Shown one piece after another: positions 23,631 to 35,737 of a stretch of 64,000 bases of DNA. Where the stretch lies: NCBI GenBank assembly GCA_007570785.1, contig ML664161.1, positions 17,919,856-17,983,855 of the forward strand. The letters are read 5' to 3'. How positions within the stretch are numbered: position 1 is the stretch's first letter; each line of letters opens with the position of its first letter. The translations under genes were made by a program, and so were the position numbers. The notes beneath the pieces are model-generated. The model had not been told where the DNA came from. It did not search any database and worked only from the letters and a program-made list of their open reading frames with translations. This stretch comes from Antilocapra americana. Its lineage: Eukaryota; Chordata; Mammalia; Artiodactyla; Antilocapridae.

Positions 23631-24769
23631 TGTTAGATTAGATTAGCCTTGGGATGTTATAGTCAAGAGAGTAGGATGAAGACTATTCTGTAATTATCAA
23701 GTTCAAGCAATAATGATATAAACTATATAAACCTACAGGCAAATCTTACATGTGCTGAATATACAAGTTAAGCACTTTTAAAAATAATTTTTCCTTTAAT
23801 AGTATGAATTCAAAGTAATCTCTTCCATGCTGTTATGAGCTGTACATCTATGATACTGAATGTAACCCAACATTCTGAAATTTAAATTGACTAAACAGTG
23901 AGTTATATGGATTCAAATATGAAATAATTATTTCCTTTTCATAATTACACTGTATTTCTTCACTTAAAGTTTACCCTTCCACATGGCTAGAAGGCTTGGT
24001 GATTTAGAAGAGCTTATGTTGGTTGACATTTGAATAATTGATTTACTTACTGTCACTGAATCATCAAGACCTTTAAGTCATCACATAATCTTGACTCTCT
24101 TCCAGTATGAAAATATATATTATATTATATCTCTAGATAATTACTACTAAAAAAGAGAGACAAAGGAGTTGAGTATTTTCTTCCCTTGACTATTTGGATT
24201 GTCTGTGGACTTTACTGGTCAATTCTGTTTCCTAGGATTGGGAAAGGTCAGCTCTGTATTGGGCTCCATCGAGAAGGGTTTAGGAGACCATTACAAGATG
24301 CCATTAACATAAAATGGTCTGGTATTTATGCTTTGATGCTACAAGGAGAAGGAATACAGTGGCTACAGTTTTTTGAATTAGGACATAAAGTCTAAGGAGC
24401 AACATTTGCCCTACTTCCACATAGAAGAGGAAGTGTGGAAAATGTTGCATCCATACTAAATTATGGGAGATTGCTCAGGACATTTTCATATATCATGGGG
24501 GGCAATGAATAAAACATTTAAAATCAAACTGATTATTTTCAAAAGTAGGTTTGGTTGTAGGTAATTTATTAAATTCTTATTAGTAATTTAAATAATGGGA
24601 ACTATTCATTATGAATAAATAAATAGTATTGTGTAATATATCAATTTGTTCAATTACATTTGAGAAAGGAATGTGTTCCATTAGCATTTTTGACAAACAC
24701 TAAAAGCACACAAAAATTATACACTGAAGGTACTATATCAATGCATATGTAATAAATAATAGCTACTAC
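23631..24769. other. AT-rich non-coding DNA
   Basis: No repeat recognised. The 69-codon frame at 24186-24395 has no recognisable domain. Confidence 0.5.
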
Positions 24770-24985
24770 TTAATACATTTTCTTTGAGTTTGTTTAATAC
24801 ACTTTAAATAAATTAGCTTATTTAATAGTCACAGGAACTTATATAAATGCAAATACCCCATTTTACAGATGAGAAAACTGAGAACTAGAGAAGTTTAGTA
24901 ACTCCATCAAAATCATACAACTAGTAAGTGGTAGAACCAGCAGGCACACCTAAATGTGAGTCTCAACTCTCCTGACCACTTCAGT
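24770..24985 (-). mobile_element. MIR SINE relic
   Basis: Reversed MIR with clear core: CCCATTTTACAGATGAGAAA, ACTGAGAACTAGAGAAG, CATACAACTAGTAAGTGGTA and GAACCAGCAGGC. Confidence 0.88.
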
Positions 24986-25344
24986 TCCAGAGAGTGAAGG
25001 CTTTAACTAACTTTCAAATGCTCTGAATTCACAGTTGTTAAGTACTATAATCCCAGATCAAGAGATAAGAATAAGCACTGGCCAAAGCTTTGCAGCCAGG
25101 TTGGTTTGCAGGGCGTAATGAGATTAGAATGAGAATTTTACTACAAAGAAGAGGTCTCCAGCAAGCTTGATGTTTCATTTGGAATTGTATCGTATGAGTA
25201 TTTAAACTATCCTCAAGATGATAGGGATTCCTCTATTTGTGTGTGTTTCACTTTGAAAATCCTGATCATTTAGAGGTAAATTAATTTGCCTCATTTTATT
25301 TTAGCCTATATATACGATATCTAATTTTATTTTTATGAATCAGT

Positions 25345-25500
25345 GTTTCTTAACCCGATCCTTAAATCACAAGGATTAAAATTACCTGCTTGTTAAAAAT
25401 ATACTTCCTGGATCCCATTTTAGATCATCTGATTCAGTCTCTAAGATCGGGGCTTGGAGAAGATGTTGTTCATTTTATAAACTAATCAGGTGATTTGTTG
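25345..25500 (+). mobile_element. hAT MITE relic, strongly diverged
   Basis: CAGTGTTTCTTAACCCGAT start, then AAAATTACCTGCTTGTTAAA, ATCTGATTCAGTCTCTAAGA and ATCAGGTGATT, in MER5-like order. Low similarity, so tentative. Confidence 0.45.
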
Positions 25501-26120
25501 TAGAAATTAATGTCACTTGCCCAAAATTTAGATTCTAAAATCAATGCTCATTATAGTGATTTAGAGACCGTGCAAAGCTTCCAAGGACAAAGCTAATAAT
25601 ATACTTCAAACATTATTTTCCTCTATCTTCATTTCCTCATATTAACTTCTTCCTTCCCTTTTCTTTACTCATCAAACACTAGCTGATGCTCCCACAATGT
25701 GTGGCCACTCGGCTAGCCTGGGATGCATGATTGTTGTTACAGTTTGGGAGATTTCACTGTCCCTGCTCTTGCATATTAGATAATTCCTGCTCTAAAGAAA
25801 CCTGTTTGATATTAAGTCCACCATTTTCCAATCATATTTACCCACATATGTATCCTTTCTTCAAAGAGTATCTATTATCCTGGAGAGCAACTTTAGAAAA
25901 AGGGGATTTGACAATGATATTTTAAAGCATATTAACATACAATCAATAATTGGCAGGATTTGCTGGTAGTACATTTATTGCCTTTTTGAAATAACTATTA
26001 CCAGGATAAAAGACCTTTGCTAGATTACCCATGCCCTGAAGTTTCTCTTGGAAGACTTGACCTGTACTAAAGGAAATAGAAGCAATCCTAAGCTTTCTTG
26101 ATTATACCAGACTTTAGGTA
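25501..26120. other. AT-rich non-coding DNA
   Basis: Nothing recognised; the 64-codon frame at 25731-25925 looks like chance. Confidence 0.5.
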
Positions 26121-26200
26121 AGAATATATATATATTAGGTAAGAATATATATATATATATTCTTTTTAGATATATATATATAAGTATATATATATATTTT
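26121..26200. repeat. (TA)n microsatellite with imperfect units
   Basis: Several TA runs separated by TTAGGTAAGAA (present twice) and TTCTTTTTAGA, giving a self-complementary AT tract. Confidence 0.9.
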
Positions 26201-26404
26201 AGATGATTAAAGCAACATGTATATTTTTAAAACACACAAATAAAACAGAAGCATAAAAACCAAAAAAATGATTTTCCATTCCTATTATGTCAGTCTCATT
26301 CCCTAGGCATGCTTCTGCATCTCTTTCTGTTTTTTCCTATATGGTTTTTACACATATACATATGCAATGTATGAGAAAATAAGTATGTATAATATGCAAC
26401 CCTT

Positions 26405-29091
26405 GAATTCTCTTCCTTTTTCTATGATCCAGTGGATGTTGGCAATTTGATCTCTGGTTCCTCTGCCTTTTTGAAATCCAGCTTGAACATCTGGAAGTTC
26501 ACTGCACATACTATCGAAGCCTGCCTTGTAGAATTTTGAGCATTACTATGCTAGTGTCTGAGATGAGTGCAATTGTGCAGTAGTTTGAACATTTTTTGGC
26601 ATTGCCCTTCTTTGGGCTTGGAATGAAAACTGACCTTTTCCAGTCCTTGTGGCCACTGTTGAGTTTTCCAAATTTGCTGGCATAGTGAGTGCAGTACTTT
26701 CACAGCTACATCTTTTAGGATTTGAAATAGCTCAACTGAAATTCCGTCACCTCCACTAGCTTTGTTCATAGTGATGCTTCCTAAGGCCCACTTGGCTCTT
26801 TATTCCAGGATGTCTGGCTCTAGGTGAGTGATCACACTATCATGGTAATCTGGGTCATGAAGATCTTTTTTGTATAGTTCTTCTCTGTATTCTTGCCACC
26901 TCTTCTTAATATCTTCTGCTTCTGTTAGGTCCATACTATTTCTGCCCTTTATTGTGCCCATCTTTTCATGAAATGCTCCCTGGGTATCTCTACTTTTCTT
27001 GAAGAGATCTCTAGTCTTTCCTGTTCTATTGTTTTCCTCTATTTCTTTGCACTGATCATTGCTCTTTCTTATCTCTCTTCCCTATTCTTTGGAATTCTGC
27101 ATTCAAATGGATATATCTTTCCTTTTCTCCTTTGCCTTTCACTTCTCTTCTTTTCTCAGCTATTTGTAAGACCTCCTCAGACAGCCATTTTGCCTTTTTG
27201 CATTTCTTTTTCTTGGGGATGGTCTTGATCACTGCCTCCTGTACAATGTTACGAACCTCCGTCCATAGTTCTTCAGTCACTCTCTATCAGATCTAATCCC
27301 TATTTGCTCAGAATCTATTTGTCACTTCCACTGTATAATTGTAAGGGATTTGATTTAGGTCATACCTGAATGGTCTAGTGGTTTTCCCTACTTTCTTCAA
27401 TTTCAGTCTGAATTTGGCAAGAAGGAGTTCATGATCTGAGCCACAGTCAGCTCCCGGTCTTATTTTTGCTGACTGTATAGAGCTTCTCCATTTTGGCTGC
27501 AAAGAATATAATCAATCTGATTTTGGTGTTGACCATCTGGTAATGTCCATGTGTAGAGTTTTCTCTTGTGTTGTTAGAAGAGGGTGTTTGCTGTGACCAG
27601 TGCGTTCTCTTGGCAAAACTCTATTAGCCTTTGCCCTGCTTCATTTTGTACTCCAAGGCCAAATTTGGAGTTACTCCAGGTATCTCTTGACTTCCTACAT
27701 TTGCATTCCAGTCCCCTATGGACATCTTTTTGGGGTGCTAGTTCTAGAAGGTCTTGTAGGTCTTCATAGAACCATTCAACTTCAGCTTCTTCAGCATTAG
27801 TGGTTGGGACATAGACTTTTATTACTGTGATATTGAATAGTTTGCCTTAGAAATGAATAGAAATCAGTCTGGCATTTTTGAGATTGCACCTAAGTATTGC
27901 ATTTTGGGCTCTCTTATTAACCGTGAGGGCTACTCCAGTTTTTCTAAGGTATTCTTGCCCACAGTAGTAGATAAAATGGTCATTTGAATTAAATTCATCC
28001 ATTCCAGTCCATTTTAGTTCACTGATTCCTAAAATGTCAATGTTCACTCTTGCCATCTTCTGTTTGACCACTCTAATTTACCTTGATTCATGAATCTAAC
28101 ATTCCAGGTTCCTATGCAATATTGCTCTTTACAGCATTGGACTTTACTTTCATCACCAGTCACACACAACTGGGCATTGTTTTCGTGTTGGCTCCATCTC
28201 TCCATTCTTTCTGGAGTTGTTTCTACACTCTTCTCCAGTAGCATATTGGGCACCTACCAACTTGGGGAGTTCATCTTTCTGTGTCCTATCTTTTTGCCTT
28301 TTCATATTGTTCATGGGGTTCTCAAGGCAAGAATACTGAAGTAGTTTGCCATTCCCTTCTCTAGTAGACCACATTTTGTCAGAACTGTCCACCATGACAC
28401 ATCCATCTTGGGTGGCCCTGCACGGCATGGCTTAGAGTTTTATTGAGTTAGACAAAGCTGTGGACCATGTGATCAGATTGGTTAGTTTTCTGTGATTGTG
28501 GTTTTCCTTTTGTCTTCGCTCTGATGCATAAGGATAAGAGGCTTGTAGAAGCTTCCTGATGGGAGAGACTAACTGTGGGCGAAACTGTGTCTTGTTCTTA
28601 TGGGCGGGGCCATGTTCAGTAAACCTTTACTCCAATTTTCTATTGATGGGTGGGGCTGGGTTCCCTCCCTGTTGTTTGACCTGCGACCAAACTATGGTGG
28701 AGGTAATGAAGACAGTGGCCACCTCCTTCAAAAGGTCCCATGCACACACTGTTGCACTCAGTGTCCCCAACCCTGCAGCAGGCCACCACTGACCCACGCC
28801 TCTGCCAGAGACTCCTGGACACTCACAGGCAAGGCTGGGTCAGTCTCTTGTGGGGTCACTGCTCATTTCTCCTGGGTCCTGGTGCACACAATGTTTTGTT
28901 TGTGCCCTCTAAGAGTCTGTTCCTCAGTCCTGTGTAAGTTCTGTAATCAAATCCCATTGGCTTCCAAAGTCAAATTTTCTGGGGGTTCTCAGTCCCTTTG
29001 CCAGATCCCCAGGTTGGGAAATCTGTTGTGGTTCCTAGAACTTTCTTAACAGTGCAAGAATTTCTTTGGTATAATTCACTTGCAGTTTGTA
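26405..29091 (-). pseudogene. BovB inverted 5' arm: 5'UTR, endonuclease, RT start
   Basis: Read on minus, 29091 to about 28385 is the BovB 5'UTR, missing from the copy at 9091-12144. The endonuclease follows: GTWNVRFMNQGK in the 28044-28253 frame, ISELKW in 27847-28071. Linker-region frames lie at 27308-27502 and 27056-27280, and the RT N-terminal part at 26551-26769. Reading stops just before RT motif A, which lies on the other arm. Several frameshifts, not functional. The 149-codon + strand frame at 28600-29049 is antisense of the 5'UTR. Confidence 0.9.
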
Positions 29092-30209
29092 GGTCATAGA
29101 AAAAGCAAGAGAATTCTAGAAAAACATCTACTTCTGCTTTATTGATTACATCAAAGCCTTTGACTGTGTAGATCACAATAAACTGTGGAAAATTCTTAAA
29201 GAGATGGGAATACCAGATCACCTTACCTGCCTCCTGAGAAATCTGTATGCAGGTCAAGAAGCAACAGTTCGAACTGGACATGGAACAGCAGACTGGTTCC
29301 ACATTGAGAAAGCAGTAGGTCAAGGCTACAAATGGTCACCCTGCTTATTTAACTTATAGGAAGAGTACATCATGTGAAATGCTGGGCTGGATGAAGCACA
29401 AGCTGGAATCAAGATTGCTGAGAGAAATATCAGTAACCTCAGATGTTCAGTTGATACCTCTCTTGATGAAAGTGAAAGAGGAGAGTGAAAAAGTTGGCTT
29501 AATACTCAGCATTCACAAAATTAAGATCATGGCATATGGTCCCATCACTTCATGGAAAATAGAAGTGGGGAAATGGGGAAACAGTGAGAGACTTTATTTT
29601 CTTGGGCTCCAAAATCACTGCAGATGGTGATTGCAGTCATGAAATTAAAAGCCACTTACTCCTTGGAAGAAAACCTATGACAAACGTAGGCAGTATATTA
29701 AAAAGCAAAGATGTTACTTTTTAACAACAACAACAAAAAAAAAAGTCCATGATGAACAAAAGTCCACCTAGTCAAAGCTATGGTTTTTTCCAGTAGTCAT
29801 GTGTGGTTGTGAGAGTTGCAGTATAAAGAAAGCTGAGTGCCAAAGAATTTATGCTTTTGAACTATGGTGTTAGAGAAGACTCTTGAGAGTCCCTTGGACT
29901 GCAAGGAGATCAAACCAGTCAGTCCTAATGGAAATCAGTCTTGGACATTCATTGGAAGGACTGATGCTGAAACTCCAATACTTTGACCACCTGATGCAAA
30001 GAACTGACACATTTGAAAAGGCCCTAATGCTGGGAAAGATTGAAGGCAGGAGGAAAAGGGAATGACAGAGGATGAGATGGTTGGATGGCATCACCAACTC
30101 AATGGACATGAGTTTGAGCAAGCTCTGGTAATTGTGATGGACAGGGAAGTCCGGCATGCTGCAGTCCATGGGTTCACAAAGAGTCAGACACAACTGAGCA
30201 CCTGAACTG
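29092..30209 (+). pseudogene. BovB forward 3' arm: RT core to 3' end
   Basis: Starts inside the ORF just before RT motif A and runs to the AACTG-type 3' end. Compared with the copy at 9091-12144, about 31 bp are missing near 29446-29460, removing part of RT motif C. A short A-rich expansion lies at 29725-29745. Readable pieces are 29379-29630 and 29883-30065. Confidence 0.9.
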
Positions 30210-30219
30210 AATATGCAAC

Positions 30220-30342
30220 ACTGGAATAGAAATGGGAGCCCACCTAAGTATTCTTGCCTAGAAAATGCTATGGATAGAGGAGCCTGGCAGACTGCAGACC
30301 ATGGGATTGCAAAAGAGTTGGACATGACTGAGCATGCATGTA
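30220..30342 (+). mobile_element. Bov-tA SINE, 3' half
   Basis: 5'-truncated SINE: GCCCACCTAAGTATTCTTGC, GAGGAGCCTGGCAGACTGCA, GAGTTGGACATGACTGAGCA. It abuts the right TSD of the twin-primed BovB. Confidence 0.85.
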
Positions 30343-31139
30343 TGTATCATGTAATATATATAGTAAGTGTATATTTTTGTGAAGATAACATCATACAATA
30401 TTCTAAAATCCACTATTTTGTATTAAATATGTTATCTCACGTTTCTGAAATTCCCTCAAAATAGGGCTCTTAGGTTCCTGTGTACCTTTCACAACTTTTT
30501 GAGTATATCACCATGAGCTTTATGTAAGCAATAACACCTGGATCTAGAGTTTAAAGGAATTTATGTAAGTGTATTGCTTTCTGAAATATCCAAGTATTCT
30601 GTGGTTAGTTAATAATGCTCAGCACGTTATTACATGAGGATGTGTAACACGTTATTGCTCATGCATCAGTTGTAAGTGTGCCACATGACTTTCACAACCA
30701 CATTCTATACAAACACATTTTTGCAAAACAAACACTCTTTAAATATGCTAGAAGACATTTACTATTTAAAGCAGAGCTGACACAAATTCTATTTTACATC
30801 TAAGAATTCCACTGAAAAATAAATAATCCCTCCCTAATTCATGAATCTGAGAAATCTGGGCTTTTATAAATCAAACACGTGGGTATTGGGAAGAAGACTT
30901 TATAACCTTCCAAAACAACAAGATAACAAAAACTTACTATTACAAGGTCTATGTCATTTCCAAATCATGAACCATAAGAAAGATAGAGATAACTCTTTGA
31001 ATAAAGGAAAATGCTCTTTCCACAGTGTCATTTCTGTCTTCAGTCTTTTCCCTTTTGGTGGGATATCAAATGGAAGACATTTTTAATTTATTTATACTGA
31101 ACTATTGGTGAAATATTTAAAAAAATTTATTTGAAGAGA
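30343..31139. other. AT-rich non-coding DNA
   Basis: No repeat recognised; the 81-codon frame at 30841-31086 shows no domain. Confidence 0.5.
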
Positions 31140-31690
31140 TTAGCCATCATTGTATTTAAAAATTGTATTTGCAGTGTTTTATAAAATAAAGCAAACCATG
31201 TACTTGATAAAAATGCTCAGGTGGTTTAAAATATATACTCAAAGTGAAATCTCCCTTTTCAAATCTCATCCCCAACAAGCAGTACCACTCCCCAAGAAAA
31301 CAATGGTTAATAGTATGTTTTGTTTTTGTCTGAAGAAAAATCTGTTACACTCCAGACCTATTTTTTTTTATTATTCTCAGATAGGATCATACCATATGCA
31401 ATTCTGAACCTTATCTTTATCATTTAATATTATGTATGTTAGGACTCATCCTAACAGATTTATTGACATGAACAGATTTATTTCATTATTTTTTAACAAC
31501 ACTGCATTCCTCCTTATGACTTGACTATGATTCATTTAACTTAGCCTTTGTTTGGGATCACTTAGATTGTTTCTTTCTTCTTGCTAGTATAAATGTTGCT
31601 ACAATGAACATCCTTATGCTTACCTACCTTGGCACAGTTTTGCAAGAATATCAATGGATAATTTTTAGCAGTGACATATTACAGAGATTA
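31140..31690 (-). mobile_element. Ancient L1 (L1M) 3' fragment
   Basis: Reversed L1M features: CAACACTGCATTCCTCCTTA, TTGTTTCTTTCTTCTTGCTA, AATGTTGCTACAATGAACAT, TATCAATGGATAATTTTTAG. The left boundary is uncertain. Confidence 0.65.
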
Positions 31691-31699
31691 AGATGCATG

Positions 31700-31910
31700 A
31701 TAATACTCAACATTCAAAAGCATGTCAAAGCAAAAGCTCTCTAATACTCTAGCAGTAGTGCAAATTGATGAATACTCCTGGGAGGGCAATTTGATGATGA
31801 CCTAACAAAATCTGAAATTCACTTAGTTTTATCTAGAAATTTTGCTGTCAGAAACTAACATAATGATATATGTCAATTATGTATCAATGAAAACAAAAAG
31901 AGAAATTGAC
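31700..31910 (+). mobile_element. L1M-type 3' terminal fragment
   Basis: Ends GAAACTAACATAATGATATA then TGTCAATTATGTATCAATGA, a diverged form of the old L1 end that also closes the element at 63781-63920. Confidence 0.55.
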
Positions 31911-31918
31911 TCTATCAA

Positions 31919-32022
31919 AGTGTGCTAAGTTGCTTCAGTTGTGACTGACTCTTTACAACGCTATGGACTGTAGCCCTCCAGGCTCCTCCGTCCATAGGAT
32001 TCTCCAGGCAAGAATACTATCG
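31919..32022 (-). mobile_element. Bov-tA SINE, 3' half
   Basis: Reversed SINE tail: GTGCTAAGTTGCTTCAGTTG, CTATGGACTGTAGCCCTCCA, TTCTCCAGGCAAGAATACTA. It stops at the edge of the next L1. Confidence 0.88.
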
Positions 32023-32039
32023 ATTCATAATATAATAGC

Positions 32040-33265
32040 TTTTTTGCATAGAAAGTTTTTGTTATTGAAGTATAATTGATTTACCGTATTATATTAGTTT
32101 CATATGTACAGCTTGGTGATTCAGTATTTTAAAAAATTATGCTCCATTTAAAGTTATTATAACATAATGGTTATATTTCCCTGTCTTGCTCATTTATGTT
32201 ACACTTGCTAGTTTGTGTCTCTTACTCTCACTCCCCTATCTCACCCCTGCATCCTTTCCTCTTCTCACTGGTAATCACTAGTTTGTTCTCTATATCATCA
32301 GTCTGTTTCTGTTTCATGCATTCATTTGTGTTATTTTTTAGATCTCACATATAAGTGGTAACAGGGTATTTGTCTTTCTCTGACTTATTTCACTGATCTT
32401 AATGCACTCTAGGTCCATCCACATTGTTGCCAATGGCAGAATTTCACTTTTTATGGCTGATTAATAGTCCATATTCTTTATCCATTTTTTATGTTGAAGG
32501 ACATGGGTTACTTCCACACCTTGGCTATTGTAAACAGTGCTGCTATGAACATTGGGGTGCGTGTATCTTTTTGCATGGTGTTGTCTCTCTTTTCTGGATA
32601 AACACCAGGAATGGAAGTGCTGGATCTTATGGTAGCTCTGATTTCAGTGTTTTGAGGAACCTCCATGCTGTTTTCCATATTGGCTGCATCAATTTGCATT
32701 CCCACCAACAGTGTACATGAGTTCCCTTTTCTCCACATCCTTGCCAACATTTGCTATTTGTAGACTTTTTGATGTTAGCCATTCTGACAGGTGTGAGGTG
32801 ATGTCTCATTGTGGTTTTGATTTGCATTTCTCTAATAATTAGCAATGCTGAGCATCTTTTCATGTGCCTGCTAGCCATCTGTATGTGTTCTTTGGGAAAA
32901 TGTCTATTCAGGTCTTCTACCCATTTTTCAATTGTGTTGTTTGGCTTTTAGATAATGAATTTTATGAGGTGTTAAACTTATCTGTCATATCACTGGCAAA
33001 TATTTTCTCCCACTCAGTAGCTTGTCTTTCTATTTTGTTGGTGATTTCTTATCCTATGCAAAAGCTTTTAAGTTTAATTAGGTACCATTTATTCATTTTT
33101 GATCTCATTTCTTTTGCTTTAGGAGACAAATCCAAAAAAATATATATTGCTACAATTTATGTTGAAGAGTGTTCTGCTTTCTTCTAGGACTTTTATGGTT
33201 TGAGGTTGCACATTGAGATCTTTAATCCATTTTGTTTATTTTTGTGTATGGCTTAGGAAATGTTA
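32040..33265 (-). mobile_element. Artiodactyl L1, 3'UTR and ORF2 end
   Basis: A 1.2-kb reversed L1 without the internal deletion seen at 23245. 3'UTR: AAGTATAATTGATTTACCGT. ORF2 C-terminal region: CCTTGGCTATTGTAAACAGT, GGAATGGAAGTGCTGGATCT, CCACCAACAGTGTACATGAG and TGATTTGCATTTCTCTAATA. It reaches CTGCTTTCTTCTAGGACTTT near 33180 and fades near 33265. Frames on both strands are broken. 5'-truncated. Confidence 0.9.
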
Positions 33266-33292
33266 TATAGTATCATTTCTTATGGACATAAT

Positions 33293-33333
33293 CTCTTATA
33301 TTACATCTGTAAGAATATTATGTAATATAAGAG
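33293..33333. repeat. Perfect 14-bp inverted repeat (hairpin)
   Basis: CTCTTATATTACAT at 33293-33306 and its exact complement ATGTAATATAAGAG at 33320-33333, separated by 13 bases. Lies just past the 5' edge of the neighbouring L1. Confidence 0.9.
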
Positions 33334-33844
33334 TAAAGGAATTTGGAACTTATCTACTCCGATTTCTGAGATCTAAGGAGGGAAAGTTACATAGAGAACA
33401 AGTGCCCTGTAGAAACTATTATATAAGTTTAGGACTACCAGCTAGCTATGCTAAAGAGATGGATAATTAGACACATCGTTTTCCTCTCAGACCTCCATCT
33501 CATTGATTATATGATTGTATTGCTCTCTCTTTTCCTTGCCATGTCTATTCTTAGGTTGTTGTGGCAGATCTTTATCAAAGGTATAGCTAAGGAACACTGT
33601 TCTAGAAGATAGGTCCACTTTGTATCATTGAGGGCAGGAGAGAATAGGAGAGAAACCAGGACTAGGTTAGGAGAGTGAGAGAAGTGGCCTGAAATTTGCT
33701 TCTTAAATAGATAGAAATTAAAAGAGTCAGGGGTCAGGGTGGTGTCCTTAGTTCCCAGAACCGGTCCTGATCCACCATGACCTCAGTCATTTCAAAGGGA
33801 AAAAGCATCTACTAGTTATAGGTTTGTAGAACCCACAGTGTGAG
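33334..33844. other. Non-coding DNA, nothing recognised
   Basis: No repeat, RNA or exon seen. Confidence 0.5.
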
Positions 33845-33858
33845 CCATAGATTGCTGC

Positions 33859-34044
33859 CGCTGCTGCTGGGTCAGTAAGCCATGTCTAACTATTTGCAAC
33901 CCCAGGGACTGTAGCCTGCCAGGCTTCTCTGTCTGTGAGAGAAGGCAATACTGGAGTGGGTTGCCATTTCCTTCTCCAGGGAATCTTCCCTGCGCAAGGA
34001 TCGAACCCATGACTCCTGTTTGGCAGGCAGGAGTCTGGGAAGTC
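33859..34044 (-). mobile_element. Bov-tA SINE with 14-bp TSD
   Basis: Reversed SINE between CCATAGATTGCTGC (33845-33858) and CCATAGATTTCTGC (34045-34058), 13 of 14 bases matching. Starts in a CTG run, includes GGATCGAACCCATGACTCCT (the tRNA-derived B-box region) and ends at a slightly shortened head. Confidence 0.94.
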
Positions 34045-34204
34045 CCATAGATTTCTGCAGCTGTCATCAGTTAACTGGTCAGTTAGCAGGTGTTTTATCA
34101 AATGATGATTTTACCTGTAGATTTTTAATACTCAACATCTCAATATATTGTATGTATGGCAAACAGGTACACATACATATATGTAGTGGGACATCACCAG
34201 GCAA

Positions 34205-34800
34205 TTGAAACAAACAAAAAAGGGAATCACTCACCAGAAATGGAGGAAAATGTTCATTTCAATTAGATACAAAATAAAAACAATCATAAGGTACTATTTC
34301 CTGTTCAACAAGTTAACAAAAAAAGGTATTTTTCAAAAAATACTTAATTATACTAAGGTTTCCTTGCAATGGGTGCTCGTTGGAGTAGGACAGGGACCTT
34401 GGAAAAATACAGCTGATGGTATAAACCTAAACATTGAAACATCTGGGGCCAGTCATCCTACTACTAGGAATTTAGCCTGAAACCATCATTTAGGAAATGA
34501 AGTTGCTATAAGCTGGAGGATATTCCCATCAACTTTATTTTGTAACTAGAAACACTGTAAACAGCCTTCGGTCCTATCAGTGAGGAATAGTGGGTGAAAT
34601 CGTGGCACACCAAATAGATGAAACATTAAATAGATGATGATTACCAAAGCCATGTAACTCTATGAGCAGATACTGATAGGGCCATAAAAGCAAGACGTGA
34701 AATCGTACACAGTGATTGGCACACTGAGTGTATGTCTGTGCTTGGATAAATTTTGGAGGAATACCTACACATACAGCATACAAAATAGACTGTATTAGAA
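34205..34800 (+). mobile_element. Ancient L1 (L1M) 3' end
   Basis: Old L1 3'UTR features in order: GGTACTATTTCCTGTTCAAC, GGGACCTTGGAAAAATACAG, AGTGAGGAATAGTGGGTGAA and TCGTGGCACACCAAATAGAT. Diverged; right edge uncertain. Confidence 0.6.
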
Positions 34801-35737
34801 CAGGAATATGCTGGTTTCCCCTCCTTTTATAATGTTTTGATTACCAATAATAACAAAATGAACAATAAAAATAACAAATCTAAAAAGGTCAATAAATATT
34901 TTCACTTATAAAATTTTCTCCTGCTCAACCTATATGTATTCTTGATTGTTCCCACCTAGGATGTCAACGGATGTGTTTTGGTCAATATAATTTTGTGTGG
35001 ATTCTTTCAGAGTTTAAGCACAATTCCAGTGTGCTCTCTTAATTCATTTTGGAATAAGAAGACTCTAACAATGTAATAGAATCAAATTAAGCAAGACTTT
35101 AAAAATGGTAATTTTTTTTAATTCAAGAAGATGTATACTGATTCAGTATTTCAATATTTCCAGTGTTAGGAAATCACTAGCTCATAAAGCAGCATATTCA
35201 ATTTATAAATTTCCATTTACTCATGATAAATGTATTAAGCTGATTCTCTGTTTAGAATGACAGTAACAAGACTGAAAGTGGGGAGACCAGTTTAGAGTCT
35301 TTCTCATTAGGGTTGATGAGAAATGATGAAAACTAAACAAAATCAGCACTAAGAAAATGGAAGAACAACTTTAATACATATTTAGAAAACAAATCAATCA
35401 GACTTAATGACTAATTCCAGCCCAAATTCAAAGAGAGGGTATTAGTTTTCACTTCTTAATAAGAGGAATAGAAAAGAATTTATGGCTATCTTTTGCCTGA
35501 CACATCCTCCTTCCATACTCTATGCATTTGTTTTAAAAATCTGAGCTCATTAGAAACCTCAGACATCTACAATGTTTCCTCTTTTAATTTTAAAATCTCA
35601 CTTTTCTTCCTCGACTAAGAGACACTTTTCTTTGTATGGTTTTAAGGATTTTTAAAATTCTGTTAAGATTTATGTCCACAGAATAATCTAGATCTCATAT
35701 CTTAACTTTAAAAATGCATTTTTCAAAATTCTAAACA
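34801..35737. other. AT-rich non-coding DNA
   Basis: No repeat or coding signal recognised. Confidence 0.55.

Larger units (their letters stand above)
26391..30219 (+). mobile_element. Near full-length BovB with twin-priming inversion
   Basis: One insertion flanked by the 10-bp direct repeat AATATGCAAC at 26391-26400 and 30210-30219. Inside, the left arm (26405-29091) is the 5' part of BovB in reverse orientation and the right arm (29092-30209) is the 3' part in forward orientation. Both arms break at the same ORF position: a 23-bp overlap (22 identical) occurs reversed at 26405-26427 and forward at 29094-29116. Both share a local GAATTC variant. This is the layout expected from twin priming, where a second primer copies the same RNA from an internal site. 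Summed length is about 3.8 kb, near the full element. Confidence 0.92.

Noticed and set aside
26121..26200. CRISPR-like or structured repeat array
   Set aside because: It is a plain TA microsatellite with two short interruptions; no repeat-spacer pattern exists in the window.
28600..29049. 149-codon plus-strand ORF as a gene
   Set aside because: It lies wholly antisense to the BovB 5'UTR and shows no domain.
31140..34800. Endogenous retrovirus pieces
   Set aside because: No LTR pair, primer-binding site or gag/pol motif seen; the sequences fit old L1 better.
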